From Heterocephalus glaber (taxonomy: Eukaryota > Chordata > Mammalia > Rodentia > Bathyergidae), in assembly GCF_000247695.1 (NCBI RefSeq), contig NW_004624805.1:6871437-6935436 (forward strand): DNA of 64,000 bases, read 5' to 3'. The stretch's first letter is position 1; each line of letters opens with the position of its first letter. The translations under genes were made by a program, and so were the position numbers. Below are positions 12,423 to 24,274 of the stretch, one piece after another. The notes below the pieces were generated by a model. The model was not told where the DNA came from and ran no database searches. It saw only the letters and a list, made by a program, of their open reading frames with translations.

Positions 12423-13619
12423 GTATTTGTTCATATTCTTGGCTACTTCTAAAGTTGTAGTTAGTTTTGTTTTGAAATTAAGAGCAGGTTAATTTCCTAT
12501 TTTTGAAGAGATTACCCTACAATATAGATTTTCTTTTTATATTTGATTTTTGGAAGATTGCATAAACTATTTTTACTTTTTTAATCAAGCTTTGTCATTT
12601 ATCTTAAGGTATTCCTGTCAGATCTGTAATGCAGTACAGTAAGTCCCCAACTTACAAACTATAAGTAGTTCATTCCAGGAGAATATCCATGTCAGATTTG
12701 TTCAGATTTGTGCATAAGACCAGCAAAGTGCGTCTTACACACCTCAGACACAAATATGCAGTGTATACTGCTTTGCACTTCCCAGCAGTCCCCTCCACAT
12801 CACCGCTGCTTTTCCTCTTGCTTCGGACATCCTGGCTCTGACTGGGCACTGTACTACTGTGCACTGTCACACTGCATGGTGAACACATGGCAGCACCACT
12901 GGGACAGCGTCTGGCACACACGTGAGCTACTTCTGGGATTTGTTCACACCTGTGTAATTTGAGATCCATTCATATCTGTGAAACTTCACATATGGAATGT
13001 TTGTAAGCCGAGGACTTACTACTATGTATACTTAATTCAGAATTTAAATCATTACATACTTTACTCCAGAGTTGAAACCCTAAGTCTTTGTGAAATATCC
13101 CATATGTTAAAAGACCTGAAGTTTGTTTGAGGTTGATATTACATGGTTGTTGACTAGAGAATGGAAATGTGCTCAGTTCCTGCTTTGAATAACTGTTCCT
13201 CTTCTCCATGAAAGTATCCAAATGGAGACAAATGGGGTAAAGGGGTCACTTTGTTACAACATTGCTAATGTGGAATTGAAACATGATGGTGCAGAGACAC
13301 AACCCCCTTGCTAGCCTCTCAAGGCAGAGGACTGAGAGGGATGCCTGGGTCTAAATGGAAATAAGAAAGAAGAACTAAAGATGGCAAGGAAGCCACTGTA
13401 TGAGAACAGGTTCAGGCTAAACTGCCTACTCCAGCCTCAGAAAGGAGAAGCAGCCTCCACTGAGTGTGCTAACCTCTGCAGCATGTTTGGTCAGTGTGAG
13501 GAGTGTTCTTTGGGGGAATACAGGATACGGGCTGTGCAGGATGTGTTGTGAAGATCTGTACCACATATCTTACAAGGGGTTTGGGTTTATTTGAAATTAA
13601 TTACTTCACTCTTTTACAG
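12423..13619 (+). other. WAC: WAC intron with a Tigger-like element
   Basis: Intron bounded by gtattt at 12423 and ttttacag ending at 13619. The main content is a Tigger-like DNA transposon relic (12637-13022). The remaining 600 bases, 13025-13619, show no recognised gene or repeat. Confidence 0.88.
12637..13022 (-). mobile_element. Tigger-like (pogo/Tc1-mariner) DNA transposon relic
   Basis: About 386 bp between imperfect inverted ends: cagtaagtccccaacttac at left and, read in reverse, gtagtaagtcctcggcttac at right. A TA dinucleotide flanks both sides, the mariner target. On the - strand an open frame contains SKRKSSGDVEGTAGKCKAV, which resembles the start of Tigger/CENP-B type transposases. 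The rest of the transposase is missing, so it is non-autonomous and dead. Confidence 0.7.
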
Positions 13620-13768
13620 CCCAGCCATCGAATCAGTCTCCCATGTCTTTAACATCTGATGCCTCATCCCCAAGATCTTACGTGTCTCCAAGGATAAGCA
13701 CACCTCAGACTAACACAGTCCCTATCAAACCTTTGATTAGTACTCCTCCTGTTTCATCACAGCCAAAG
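13620..13768 (+). CDS. WAC: WAC exon, Ser/Pro-rich segment
   Basis: 149-bp exon translated as [20 protein letters not shown], then [20 protein letters not shown] and [10 protein letters not shown]. Many SP and TP dipeptides suggest a proline-directed phosphorylation region, likely disordered. It matches the WAC segment at about residues 431-480. Acceptor ttttacag|CCC and donor CCAAAG|gtatgt are canonical. The exon ends exactly on a codon boundary. Confidence 0.94.
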
Positions 13769-14511
13769 GTATGTCACCTTTGAGGGAATGTAATATAAAG
13801 AAACTACTTAGTTCTGTACAGTTAGTAATATTTGACAATCTGTATTGTAGAGGAAGCCCCCTGAGATTAAGGTGATGGTGGAATGAATACACATGATTTG
13901 TAGTAAGACGCAGGAGAGGAAACTTGAGTCATTGTTAACTTTAAATACTACCTGACTCTTCCCTATTGGCTTTGGGGTTTGTGGCATGGAGAGCACAATG
14001 AAGAGGATATACTGACTCTTAATGGAGAATGTTTGCCAGTGACTTGTGGTTCATAATTTTATTTTAAAAATGAGTCAGTTTCTCTAAGAGCTTCATATAC
14101 CATATGTAATTTTCTGATAGTACAAACATCACATTTAATAGATAAAATTAAACTTTGAGTCAAACTAAGTTTAGTTTTTGTAGTAGTCAGAACTTGTAAC
14201 CTAGGTCCTTCTGAATACCACGCAATGCTGCTGGTGTTTGTCTAAGCAGAACTGCAGGCAGGTGTCTCCATAGAACACAGGGTGTTGGCTCATCTCTCAC
14301 TGGACTGAGCAAGGGCCTCAGCAGTGCTCTCAAGTCTGTATGGTGCCACTTGGGTCTTGGCCACAACTTCTGTATCGTCAACACCAGTTGCACTCAGTTT
14401 TTGCTCTTTAACATAACATCTGGGAAACATTGAGGGTTTAGGGTCACTGCAGATAAGTTGTGATTTTTTTTTTTTTTTTTAAGAGGCATGAAACAGTGGG
14501 CTATTTCAAAC

Positions 14512-14590
14512 ATTTTTTGTACTGGGGATCAAACTCAGAACTTTGTGTTTGCAGGGTAGGCAATGGAACCACTGAGCTAAATCCCTGGCC
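14512..14590 (-). mobile_element. ID-type SINE with target duplication
   Basis: Reverse ID flanked by exact 11-bp repeats ctatttcaaac at 14501-14511 and 14591-14601. Confidence 0.92.
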
Positions 14591-15127
14591 CTATTTCAAA
14601 CTTTTTAATGCCGAAGAATTCTTTATTCAAATAAGAGCTTAAGGAGAAACTGAGAAGTAAAATTATATTGCATCATATCTTAAAGGCCAGCTTTTAGAGG
14701 TCTTCAGATTTGTTCATCTTCATTCCTCAGCCATTGAAGTATGCATGTTTCAGGGTCCAGATTGATTTTTTTTTAAATACCAGGTTACACTTGTCTGTTT
14801 GCAGTTCTTATTTGTCTGCATTTTGATGGGGTACTAGTTAATATGAGCAAAACAGGCCTTATTCTTAGAGTTTGGAACTTATCTGTAAGGTGATATTTAA
14901 GTAACCAGTAAGTGTAGCTAAAAGTGAGTAAGGGTGGAATCAGTTTTATATAGTCATAAAATCATTTCAAATCCCTTAAGCAGATGACTGTCAGCTTTTC
15001 TCAAGTTGTTTCAAAAACTCATTTGGCATTTGAGTTTACATCGAACTTATTAAATGTTCTTTATAAAACTTACTAAGTGTTCTTTATAAAAGGGCCAATG
15101 ACTTTTGGTTAATCAGAAGTAACCCAG

Positions 15128-15269
15128 GCCAGGTGTGGCGTGGTGGCGCACACCTATAATCCCAGCCCTCAGAAGACTGAGGCAGGAGGATTGCATTGAG
15201 TTCAAGGCCAGGTTGAACTACATAGTGAGACCCTGTCAAAACCCTCACCCCCACCCCACCCCCCAAAAA
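15128..15269 (+). mobile_element. B1 SINE
   Basis: Forward B1 (ggtggcgcacacctataatc, ggaggattgcattgag, agtgagaccctgtc) with an impure tail of CACCCC and AAAAA. Confidence 0.9.
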
Positions 15270-15336
15270 GTAACTCAGAAGACGCAGTACTATCCAGATT
15301 TGTTTAGGAGAAATTTTTTTAAATAAAAATTTACTC

Positions 15337-15453
15337 AGCCAGGTATAATGGCTGCATTTATAATCACATTTCCTTGGCAGGCAAACACAGGAGGATCTCT
15401 TAAGTTTTCGGCCAGCCTTGTTGACATAGCAAGAACCCATTTCATACACAAAA
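15337..15453 (+). mobile_element. B1 SINE, diverged
   Basis: Forward B1 with many changes (gccaggtataatggctgc, aggaggatctcttaag, gacatagcaagaacccat). Confidence 0.75.
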
Positions 15454-16438
15454 CTTTATTTTCAGTGTTCATTGTACTGTCCTACCTGGTCAGTCATTCC
15501 CAGTTTGTTGTGTTTCTTTGATTTCTTGGCTATTTTCATAAATCAGCTTGAGAATAAACAGAACATAAGTCTCTCTCCTTTATGTATTTTTAATATATAA
15601 GGACTGATGACTTCTCTCAAAATTCATGCAGTGAATTAACTTCAGTGGGCTGTTGGTGTAGAAAAGCAAACAGATCACAAATACAGTGAATCAATGGAGT
15701 CCGCGTTTATTTCCCATTAATGTGAAGCACACACGGAGAGCTTTGGGATAGAGGTGGGAAAGAGCTCTGTTCTCCGAGAATATTATCAGTCCAAAACCCT
15801 TCAGCTTTAGGGTGTGACTGCATCGTGAAAGGCTCTGCTTGCTTTTGTGCTTTAATTTATAGCTTATATTAATTATATTTATGCTTTGTTTTCTCTGGTG
15901 GTCACATGAGAAGATAAATAGCATATGATCCATTGGTCTACCTCTCTATGGTACTATCTTTTGGAAGGCCTCTTGAGTTGAATTGTGTACATACAGTTCA
16001 GTCTACGTTGTGATGTGATTGAAATCTGAGCATCCGCATTTGTAAAACATAACAGATATGCATTGATGTAGAAGTGACAGTAAATTGGGAGAGATTACAT
16101 ACAGTACATTGGGAAGTACACTGCTAAAGAGCAGAACAATTTTTCTCCTGCTGGTGACAGCATGTACTTTTGTAGTCTTTAGGCCATTTTACGGAGAACA
16201 TTAGGTGTGCTTCAGAACCTAACTTCATCTTGTTGGGACCTTTGGTAAGACCTTTGATTCTACTTCATGGAAACTCTAGATTTTACAGTATTTAAAGTTA
16301 TTAATGAGATGAAGAGTAGTGTGGATTGGATTTGGAGCCTAACTGGTGATCTGCATGAATGTTTATGTAATTTTCTCCAATTTCCATGCTATTTGCCTAT
16401 GTGACAGAAACCTGTCTCACCAGCTTTTGACATTTTAG

Positions 16439-16557
16439 GTTAGTACTCCAGTAGTTAAGCAAGGACCAGTGTCACAGTCGGCCACACAGCAGCCCATAAC
16501 AGCTGACAAGCAGCAGGTTCATGAACCCGTCTCTCCTCGAAGTCTTCAGCGCTCCAG
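16439..16557 (+). CDS. WAC: WAC exon, Gln/Ser-rich segment
   Basis: 119-bp exon translated as [20 protein letters not shown], then [19 protein letters not shown], matching WAC at about residues 480-519. It ends in phase 2 (AG of a Ser codon) at donor TCCAG|gtaggt. I recall QQGHEP in human WAC where this has QQVHEP, a substitution in a disordered region. Acceptor cattttag|GTT. Confidence 0.93.
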
Positions 16558-18067
16558 GTAGGTTGCTGCTATGTGTTGGACTACATTATTTTCCATAGTA
16601 TGGCATGCTGCTTTGTTTCAGGGTTACTTATATGTTTCATAGAACCTGGAAGAATCCAAGGACAGCCTAATTTAATTTTGTGTTAAAAAATTAACAAAGG
16701 CAGGTCTTCTATTCAAGAAGTCTAATAATGAAGCCTTAAAAATAATGAAGCCTGGGTTATTTTGGTGAAAAAGCTTTTTTCCTTTAAAATTTTACTTGGT
16801 GTAGTGTATAGTGAGACTAAAAATACATAATGTTACAATATTTTGTTGATACTGTGTCACTCTTTAACCTCCTCATAGCAATTTTGACTATGCTGAAGTC
16901 TACACTTGGGCCAGTGCTTCCCAGCTGATGTCCCCCAGGCTTTCCTGATGGCTTCAGCTCTGACTCTGCACATTGCTCTTCATGTGCTTCTGTAGCACTG
17001 TGTTGTGTTTTCATTTTTTTTGTTGTTTGTTAATGATACAACTTTGAAAGAAACTTGTTGAATGAATGGTTTTCATTTAATTTTCCTGTTTTTATTTCAT
17101 ACTATGAGGTGGTAAAATACTTCGGCTGTTTTTATTGTTGTTTTCTAACCAAACATTTCAGAACTTATACCTCCAAATGAGTTGTTCCCTTCAAAATAAT
17201 CCCCTTGGGAAGCTGTCTGCTTACTCCAGCAATATTGCCATTGCTCAGAACATTTTTGGGAAATTCTTCTTTTAAATTGTCTTTAGAGGCTGCAGTATTA
17301 TTTTAAATATCCTCAGTGGTGAAAACTCCTCATCCTTTGGGAGATTTAGTTTTTGGAAATAACTGAAGTTCATTCAGAGCCAAGTCTGGTGAAGCAGATA
17401 GAAAATTAACTTGGGTGATTAAATTTTCGGTTCTCACCACCACATCCCCAAAGTCTGCCCCAAACCATTGACTTCTAAAAGAAGATAACCAATCTGAGTT
17501 TTAACATTTTGGGCCTTATTTTGCCACTGTGTTCATTCAGTGTATCTGATTTTAAAGTGCCTGTGTTTTGCTTCACATTATTTCACCCTCTGTATGAGAT
17601 ACAATATTCAGATGTGCCTTATATCTACAACTGTTAAAATATGACCCTTTTTTTGGTACCAGGGATCGAACTCAGGTCCTTGCACTTGCGTAGCAGGCGG
17701 CAAAACCACTGAGCTAAATCCCTGGCCCAAAATATGACCTTTTATTTAATATGACCATTATTTCTTGTTAGTGTTTGTGGTATACAGAGTCAACAGGTTC
17801 TTGCTGTCGAATTTGGAGAATATAATTATTTTAATTTTGAGTTTGACAAGAGTTTTGGAAGGGTTCTTTTTTCTCCCCGAAGGGTATTGAGGAATACATG
17901 ATAAAAATATACTTTGAATTGGTAATTCTATTTATTTGATACTAATATAAAATTTTTGTACAAATTTGTGTATTGTTACATGAATAGACATTACTAACAG
18001 GCAATTTCTAGAATACCTAGAAACTACCTTTGAATAGATTATTTATAATTTTGTTTTTCTCTACTAG
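16558..18067 (+). other. WAC: WAC intron
   Basis: Intron from gtaggt at 16558 to ctactag at 18067. It contains one young ID SINE in reverse orientation (17648-17728). The rest is AT-rich with no recognised repeat. An open frame at 16817-17014 on the - strand has no domain and is not called. Confidence 0.88.
17648..17728 (-). mobile_element. ID-type SINE with target duplication
   Basis: Reverse ID near consensus, flanked by 11-bp repeats aaaatatgacc at 17636-17646 and 17729-17739. Confidence 0.92.
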
Positions 18068-18254
18068 TAGCCAGAGAAGCCCATCACCTGGTCCAAATCA
18101 TACTTCGAGCAGTAATGCATCAAATGCAGCAGTTGTCCCACAGAACTCATCTGCCCGACCCTCGTGTTCCTTAACACCTACACTGGCAGCACACTTCAGT
18201 GAGAGTCTCATAAAGCACGTTCAGGGCTGGCCCGCAGACCATGCTGAGAAGCAG
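18068..18254 (+). CDS. WAC: WAC exon leading into the C-terminal conserved region
   Basis: 187-bp exon translated as [20 protein letters not shown], then [40 protein letters not shown] and EKQ. The ending, with the conserved [14 protein letters not shown], is diagnostic of WAC (about residues 520-582). Acceptor ctactag and donor AAGCAG|gtattt are canonical. Reading through the donor gives a short run-on frame that stops at 18296 and is not a real C-terminus. Confidence 0.95.
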
Positions 18255-18950
18255 GTATTTTACAGGATCCGGGACACGAGAGTTACCACTGAATGACTAG
18301 CAAAAAGCAGAGCTCCACTTTCAGAAAATTAATTAGGGCTACTGCGTTCGAGCTGTACATACAACTTCTAAATTCATTGTATTCATTTTATAAAATACTA
18401 GGTAGTTTATGAGTCAAAAGTTTTTGACATTTTGCTTGGAGATGAGACTTTGGCATGTTTCAGTTACCTGCCATTTACCACTCCAATTATTAGATAGCTG
18501 ACCATCTATAATGTCTAAAACTTCACAGAAACCTAACATGTTGTGTGCATGTTATAATGTAGAGATATAGTAAGTGGGGGGGATAGTGCTAGGGATTGAA
18601 CCCATGGCCTCACACATGCTAGCCAAGTGTGTTCTGTTCCTGAGCTACACCCCAGCCCTCAAGCTTCTTTAACCAGTACTATGCCTGAACTTTCAAATTG
18701 ACAGTTTTGTTGGGTGACCTGGCGTCTGTCATTAACCACAGATTTTGAGGCCTCCTATCATAGTGTTAAACTAGCCTATGATTAGAAATGCTGTTTACTT
18801 AGGCAACCTCACGGGCAAGTCAAGTAACTACCTTCTACCAGTAGAGACAGCTTCTAAAAATCATTTTTCCCCTTAGATGCCCCACCATTTTTGAACATTT
18901 ATTCAAAAAGATTAGTATATTTTATGTAATCTTTATTTCTTTAATTGTAG
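18255..18950 (+). other. WAC: WAC intron
   Basis: Intron of about 700 bp from gtattt to ttaattgtag. It contains one old, diverged ID-like SINE in reverse orientation (18580-18659). Nothing else was recognised. Confidence 0.88.
18580..18659 (-). mobile_element. Old ID-like SINE
   Basis: Reverse tRNA-derived copy (agggattgaacccatggcct, gagctacaccccagccc) of the older subfamily. Confidence 0.75.
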
Positions 18951-19078
18951 GCATCGAGATTGCGTGAAGAAGCCCATAACATGGGAAGTGTTCACATGTC
19001 AGAAATTTGTACTGAATTAAAAAACCTAAGATCTTTAGTCCGAGTATGTGAAATTCAAGCAACTTTGCGAGAGCAAAG
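18951..19078 (+). CDS. WAC: WAC exon, start of C-terminal coiled coil
   Basis: 128-bp exon translated as [20 protein letters not shown], then [20 protein letters not shown] and EQ. The regular leucine/isoleucine spacing fits the C-terminal coiled coil of WAC, the part linked to RNF20/RNF40 binding in the literature. Approximate residues are 582-624. It has MGSVHMSE where I recall MGTIHMSE in human, a conservative change. Acceptor aattgtag|GCA, donor GCAAAG|gtaagt. Confidence 0.95.
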
Positions 19079-20103
19079 GTAAGTTTTATGTTCTGTAGCA
19101 TTAATGTAGACTAGTTCCTTTTACTTGTTCAGAGTGCTATGCTTTCCAAAGAGCCTTTTGGATCCCTAAAGCCATAGGTAGCACCAGAACTCTTAGTTTA
19201 ATGCATTTTCCATCTTAACTAAGCATGGATGTCCAACACTATGGCAACACTGAAACCACCGTGAATTTCTTTTTCTTGCTTCACAATTTCATGATTAGAA
19301 CTTTTGTTCTTAGTATAGATGTTAGCAACTTTGGCATACAGTTTTTCCTTTCGTCATTAGGCTGAGAACTTTGACCTTGTCACTGAAGGAAGCACTTGCA
19401 GCTTGTCTTTGGCGTGTTGGGATTGCCAGCACCCTTGCTGTTGTGCTCTTCGGCCATTTTTTGAGCTAAGGGACTGGGACATAGGCACTGTGATACTGTA
19501 ACCATCAATTTGACAACTACGAGGCTGCTGCTAGGTGACTGCTAAGCTGGTGGTGTGTGCACTGTGTTTAATGGTTAAAGGGCTGGGTCTCGCCAGGGTG
19601 GGTGCAGAACAGGAAGCAGTTGGGTCTCAGCACTCAGAGCATTGCGGAGTGGAAGACGGATTGTTTCTGGAATTCATCGTTCTTGAACCACAGGTACCTG
19701 AAACCACAAAGAGAAACAGTGGCCACAGCAGGATGGCTATTGAGCTAATGGACACAGATTTTTTTGTATGAAATTTAAAGTTCTCTTTAATAGATCATGT
19801 TCTGTAACTGTCTTCATAATTTAATACTCATAATGAGTGAGGAAACATTTTTTCTTAACCAGTGATAATTGCTTTTTTTAGCCTTTTCTCCTTATTACTA
19901 ACTATAAGCTATAGTGGCATTATTTTAAAAGTGAATTGTTAACAGTGGCTAATTACGACTCTTGATTCGAGATTAGTACTACACTGGTGAGAGGCAGGGA
20001 GTAGCTGAGGTTTCACACTGCTGGGTCATTATTCCCGCATCACCTACAGGTGGTTGTGGTTCTTTTGGTTGGTTTGTGGGGGGTTTTGGGATTTGTTTGT
20101 TTT

Positions 20104-20225
20104 TTTGAGATAGGGTCTCGCTATGTACTGCAGCCTGACCTCAAACTCACTGTATAGCACAAGCTGGCCTCCAACTCATGGAAATCTGAGTGCAGGGGTT
20201 ACAGGCGTGCACCACCATGCCCAGC
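20104..20225 (-). mobile_element. B1 SINE
   Basis: Reverse B1 with duplicated internal block (cagcctgacctcaaactcac then caagctggcctccaactcat). Confidence 0.88.
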
Positions 20226-20500
20226 TGGGAAACATTTTGTTGTCAGTGCTTTAGTGATGTTGTATATTTACTATCCTACTTTTTTCTACTAACACATTTC
20301 ACTTAAGTAGACTAAAGCCACATTATAGCTTAGATGTATTTTTAAATTCCTATTGCAAAATTGAGGGCTTTTCAATTGCCTTATTACATCCTGTATATGT
20401 ATATCACGGGATTCAGAGAGAAGAGTTAATCTTGTCATGAAATTGTAAATATTTACTAAATACCAAATTTAGATTTGTAGCAAACTTGGAAGAATTCTTT

Positions 20501-20582
20501 TTTTTTTTTGGTACTGGGGATCGAACTCGGGTCCTTGTGCTTGTGAGGCAGGTGATGGAACCACTGGGCTAAATCCCCGGCC
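20501..20582 (-). mobile_element. ID-type SINE with target duplication
   Basis: Reverse ID near consensus, flanked by aagaattcttttt at about 20490-20502 and 20587-20599. Confidence 0.92.
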
Positions 20583-20641
20583 TTGAAAGAATTCTTTTTC
20601 AGTTCTGAAATATGTATTCTTTGAATATCAACTGGGATTTC

Positions 20642-20739
20642 TTTTTTTTTTTTTTTTTTTTTTTTGGTACCAGGGATTGAACTTGGGTCCTTGCACTTGC
20701 ACAGCAGGTGGCCAAACCACTGAGCTAAATCCCCGGCCC
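20642..20739 (-). mobile_element. ID-type SINE with target duplication
   Basis: Reverse ID with a T24 tail, flanked by tgggatttctt at 20633-20643 and 20740-20750. It sits only 60 bp from the previous copy in the same orientation. Confidence 0.92.
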
Positions 20740-21070
20740 TGGGATTTCTTAACTTTAGGATCTGGAAATAGTTTTGACATAAAGAAAAAACTTCCTCCAA
20801 TATTTAAAAAATTATATTGGTCATTTTGTGTCTTAAGGAAAGCAGTACACATGGTCAGATAGCAATTTAGTGTATAATTATGCTTTAATTCTCTGGTATC
20901 ACAGATGATAAATACACAGTTTATAGATAGGCGTCACAAAAGGAAGGATTTCATAGTCTGGGAGTCTAGTTAACTGTTGGAGTTTATATTTTATCTTTTG
21001 TGTTAAGTATACAATTCATCAGTTGGAATTTGACTTGGTTCCATTTCAAAAACTTGAAACTAGAGAATGC

Positions 21071-21146
21071 GGCTATGGATTGAACCCAGGGCCTCAAGCG
21101 TATTTAGCATGTACTCTACCTCTCAGCTGCCTCTGAGCCCCGGCCC
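21071..21146 (-). mobile_element. Old ID-like SINE
   Basis: Reverse diverged copy (ggattgaacccagggcctca, gtactctacctctcagctgc). Confidence 0.65.
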
Positions 21147-21149
21147 TAC

Positions 21150-21310
21150 GTTTAATTTTTAATTGACACATAATTGTTTTGTGCACTATGGCCTTTAAAT
21201 ACAGCTAGATGGTGTGTACCAATGCGATTAGGGTAATTGGCATATCCATCACCTCAATATCGTTTCTTTGTGTTGAGAACATTCAAAATCCTCTCTACTT
21301 GCCAATTCAA
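21150..21310. mobile_element. Old L1 fragment
   Basis: Matches a widespread L1-associated text: taattgacacataattg, gattagggtaattggcatat, ccatcacctcaatatc, gagaacattcaaaatcctct. Subfamily and orientation were not assigned. Confidence 0.6.
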
Positions 21311-21701
21311 AATAATAAAATTATTAACTAGAGTTTTCTCGGCCTCAGTTTTATGTATCTACATTGAATATTGCTCATCAAGTTGACTAGACTCTTAGAC
21401 TTAGTAAAATCTGGTCTTAATATTACGGGTCAGAACATGTGTAGTATGGTTTTATCTTAAATCAGTCCTTATATTTACAGTAATTACGGAGAAATTGTTG
21501 GAAAACTAAGAAATATTAAAACTTTTGTCATTGTGATACTTGTCTTGCGTTACAGGTTGTTTTGTCTTAACTGTAAACTAATACAGATTTAATTAGTGTA
21601 GTTATAAGATATTTTCAGTTTGGTTTTTCTCTAGTGTTTGTTCCCACAGATTCTGATGTCTGCTTTTATTTTTCTTTTTTTAATTTTTTTCTATTTTTCA
21701 G

Positions 21702-21771
21702 GATACTGTTTCTGAGACAACAAATTAAGGAACTTGAAAAGCTAAAAAATCAGAATTCCTTTATGGTGTGA
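21702..21771 (+). CDS. WAC: WAC terminal coding exon with stop
   Basis: The last coding exon completes an Arg codon across the junction and reads [20 protein letters not shown] then MV and stop TGA at 21769-21771. This is the WAC C-terminus, identical to the human ending as I recall it, and it closes the coiled coil. Acceptor ctatttttcag|GATACTG follows a strong pyrimidine tract. No truncation or frameshift is seen in any of the seven exons, so the gene looks functional. Confidence 0.96.
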
Positions 21772-22665
21772 AGATGTGAATAATTGCACATGGTTTTGAG
21801 TACAGGAACTATAAACCTGTTGCCCAGTCTTAACATTTTTGAGCTGCATTTAAGTAGACTTTGGACCGTTAAGCTGGGCAGAGAAAATGACAAGGGGATG
21901 ATAGGGTCTGTGAGAGTCACTTCAGGGGAAAGATACAGATTGATTTGTAAAACCCTTGAAATGTAGATTTCTTGTAGATGTATTCTTCACGTTGTAAATA
22001 TGTTTTGTAGAGTGAAGCCATGGGAAGCCATGTGTAACAGAGCTTAGACATCCAAAACTAATCAGTGCTGAGGTGGCTAAGTACCTAGCCTTTTACATGT
22101 AAACCTGTCTGCAAAATTAGCTTTTTTTAAAAAAAAAAAAAATGGGGGGGTTAATTTATCATTCAGAAATCTTGCATTTTCAAAAATTCAGTGCAAGCGC
22201 CAGGTGATGTCTGTCTAAGGATACGATTTTGAACCATATGGGCAATGTACAAAATATCATGAAACAGCTGTTTCCACACCTGCACCTGATCAAGAGCAGT
22301 GCTTCTCCATTTGTTTTGCAGAGACATGTGTTCCATTTCCCTCATAAATCCTTGATCTGATTTACCCATTTTTTAAGACTCCTCTTTTCCTCCTTTCTTA
22401 AGGCACTGTTGCTATGGCACTTTTCTATAACCTTTTCATTCCTGTGTACAGTAGCTTAAAATTGCAGTGATTGAGCATAGCCCACTTGTTTGTATAAATT
22501 ATTGAAAATCCATTTGCACCCTGCAAGAATGGACTTAAAGTACTGCTGAGCATGTGTGCTGAGAGTACACGGATCGCTCAATTTGTAAGGAAATGGCCCA
22601 ATGAACATGGTTGTGGGAGGGGGAAGAGGAAACAAAGCTAGTCAGATGTGAATTGTATCTGTTGT

Positions 22666-22671
22666 AATAAA
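22666..22671 (+). terminator. WAC: WAC polyadenylation signal (proximal)
   Basis: AATAAA about 895 bp after the stop codon, followed within 40 bp by a T-rich stretch that suits a downstream element. Probably one of the main WAC cleavage sites. Confidence 0.6.
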
Positions 22672-23107
22672 CATGTTAAAACAAACAAAATTGTTATTTT
22701 TCTTTTCCTTCGGTCAGTGCACATTAGAATTTGAACTACCTGGGGATTCTTTATCAGAACTATTCTTGTTGAATATTTATACTTAATGGAAGTAATTCTT
22801 GAACATTTTGTTTAAAACACATTAACAGGAAATTGTGTATAAAATATTTAATGAAAATGAAATTCAACAAGAATGATTAAGTCACTTCCCAAGTGGTTGT
22901 CATTTGTTAAACCCTGGTTCACCTGTCTTGCTATTAGGATGTTTCATTTTGAAAGATGTTTGTGTTGTAGCTAACTGTTCAAGTCTGGTGCTGACTGCTG
23001 TTCTTAGCCATCACAAAACGCTAAATTTGTGTATTTGGAGCTTCCCACTGTTACCTGGAAATGGTGGGAAAGCTCAGCTTTGTATATTGTTTCCTAAAGT
23101 ATATTAA

Positions 23108-23113
23108 AATAAA
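23108..23113 (+). terminator. WAC: WAC polyadenylation signal (middle)
   Basis: AATAAA in the 3' UTR followed by a T-rich stretch about 30 bp on. Candidate alternative polyadenylation site. Confidence 0.5.
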
Positions 23114-23429
23114 AAAGAAACTATTGCTACTATAAAATTACCTTGGCTTTTTTTCTTTGCTAAAAATACTAGTCACATGGCCTTACTATGATATGGCCAG
23201 TATTGTATCAGATGTTTCTGTGTGCAGACAAACCTTTGAACTGCAGGCTTTTAACCTGTGATTAGCGGGCTTTTTTGGTGCTTGCGGAGGCAGGTGCATG
23301 CTTCCAGAACTGCCGGCACCAAGAGTGTAGTCTCGATGGCTTATGTCCGCATTGGTCTACCACTACTGTCTGGGGTACCAACTTGAGCTTCAGGATTGCT
23401 CTTAACACAAGTTAACGGTCGGACTTCTC

Positions 23430-23435
23430 AATAAA
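23430..23435 (+). terminator. WAC: WAC polyadenylation signal (distal candidate)
   Basis: AATAAA followed by a run of T and then a TTTTGTTGG stretch. A candidate distal cleavage site; use is not shown by the sequence alone. Confidence 0.4.
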
Positions 23436-24186
23436 TTTTTTAAGTAAACTAAGCTTTTGTTGGTATTTTCTGAAATAGAAAAATGTTCCAGTATAATTGA
23501 GAGGGTTTTGAATCATACTGAGAGCTAATTTTTTTTTCCTTGTGACTTAATACTTTTAAAATGTAAGAAAAAAAAATGCCCTGAATTATGTTGTCGTAAA
23601 ATGTTCATGCCTGTGATTGTTGCCATTTGCTAAACTTCATTAGTGCATGTAAATGAAACCCCAAAGAGCTGTTAAGCTAGAGCCCTTACTGTATCTTTGC
23701 TGGGAGGAACTGAGCAATTTGTGATGTAACAGGGTGAATGTTTCCTGGTCATGTGACAGTTTGTGATTTAGGTAAATTTTAATTTGATTTGCTAATAGCT
23801 TGTGTCACACTTTTTCTTTGAAAAATGTTTATATCCCTAAGTGAATTAGTCATATATGTACTGGGAGAAGATTCCTAATTTGAATTTTCTTAGTGATGAA
23901 TTTTTAAACATTGAATTTTCTTGTGGAAATATTTTTATATTTGATCCACTTACTATTCTGTAATTCTAGTAAATTATTTTAAATATTGCACTTTACAATT
24001 TAGATACAATACCCAGCTGTCCTGTGTAAAGTGACTAGGGACTATATATTAAAGTAGGCACAGTGCCCAAGATATTCTTTAGGTGGCCCACTGCCATGAA
24101 GCTTTTGAGCATGCACCTTGGTTCAGAGAAAGTGAAAATAGAAATAGCCCTTGGGAATTTTAGGGTTTATTTGCTGGTTTTTTGTT

Positions 24187-24274
24187 TTTGTTTTTTTTTT
24201 GGTACCGGGGATCGAACTCGGGTCCTTGTGCCTGCTGTGCAGGCAGTGAAACCACTGAGCTAAATCCCCAGCCC
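24187..24274 (-). mobile_element. ID-type SINE
   Basis: Reverse ID near consensus (ggtaccggggatcgaactcg), T-rich tail; short flanking tatttgctg repeats. Confidence 0.92.

Larger units (their letters stand above)
13769..16438 (+). other. WAC: WAC intron
   Basis: Intron of about 2.7 kb from gtatgt at 13769 to cattttag at 16438. It carries a young ID SINE (14512-14590) with direct repeats and two B1 copies (15128-15269 and 15337-15453). The rest is AT-rich with no recognised element. Confidence 0.88.
19079..21701 (+). other. WAC: Last WAC intron
   Basis: Intron from gtaagt to tttttcag at 21701, about 2.6 kb. It carries a B1 (20104-20225), two young reverse-oriented ID SINEs back to back (20501-20739), an old ID-like copy (21071-21146) and an old L1 fragment (about 21150-21310). 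The part 19100-20100 looks low-copy; an open frame at 19535-19771 has no recognisable domain. Confidence 0.88.
21772..23450 (+). other. WAC: WAC 3' UTR
   Basis: Non-coding sequence after the WAC stop, AT-rich and free of SINEs for 2.4 kb, as expected of a conserved 3' UTR. AATAAA signals lie at 22666-22671, 23108-23113 and 23430-23435, so alternative polyadenylation is likely. The exact end is inferred. AT-rich, SINE-free sequence continues to about 24180 and a still longer UTR is possible. Confidence 0.7.

Noticed and set aside
12670..12969. 99-residue - strand frame as a gene
   Set aside because: It lies wholly within a DNA transposon relic between inverted ends; only a short transposase-like stretch is recognisable.
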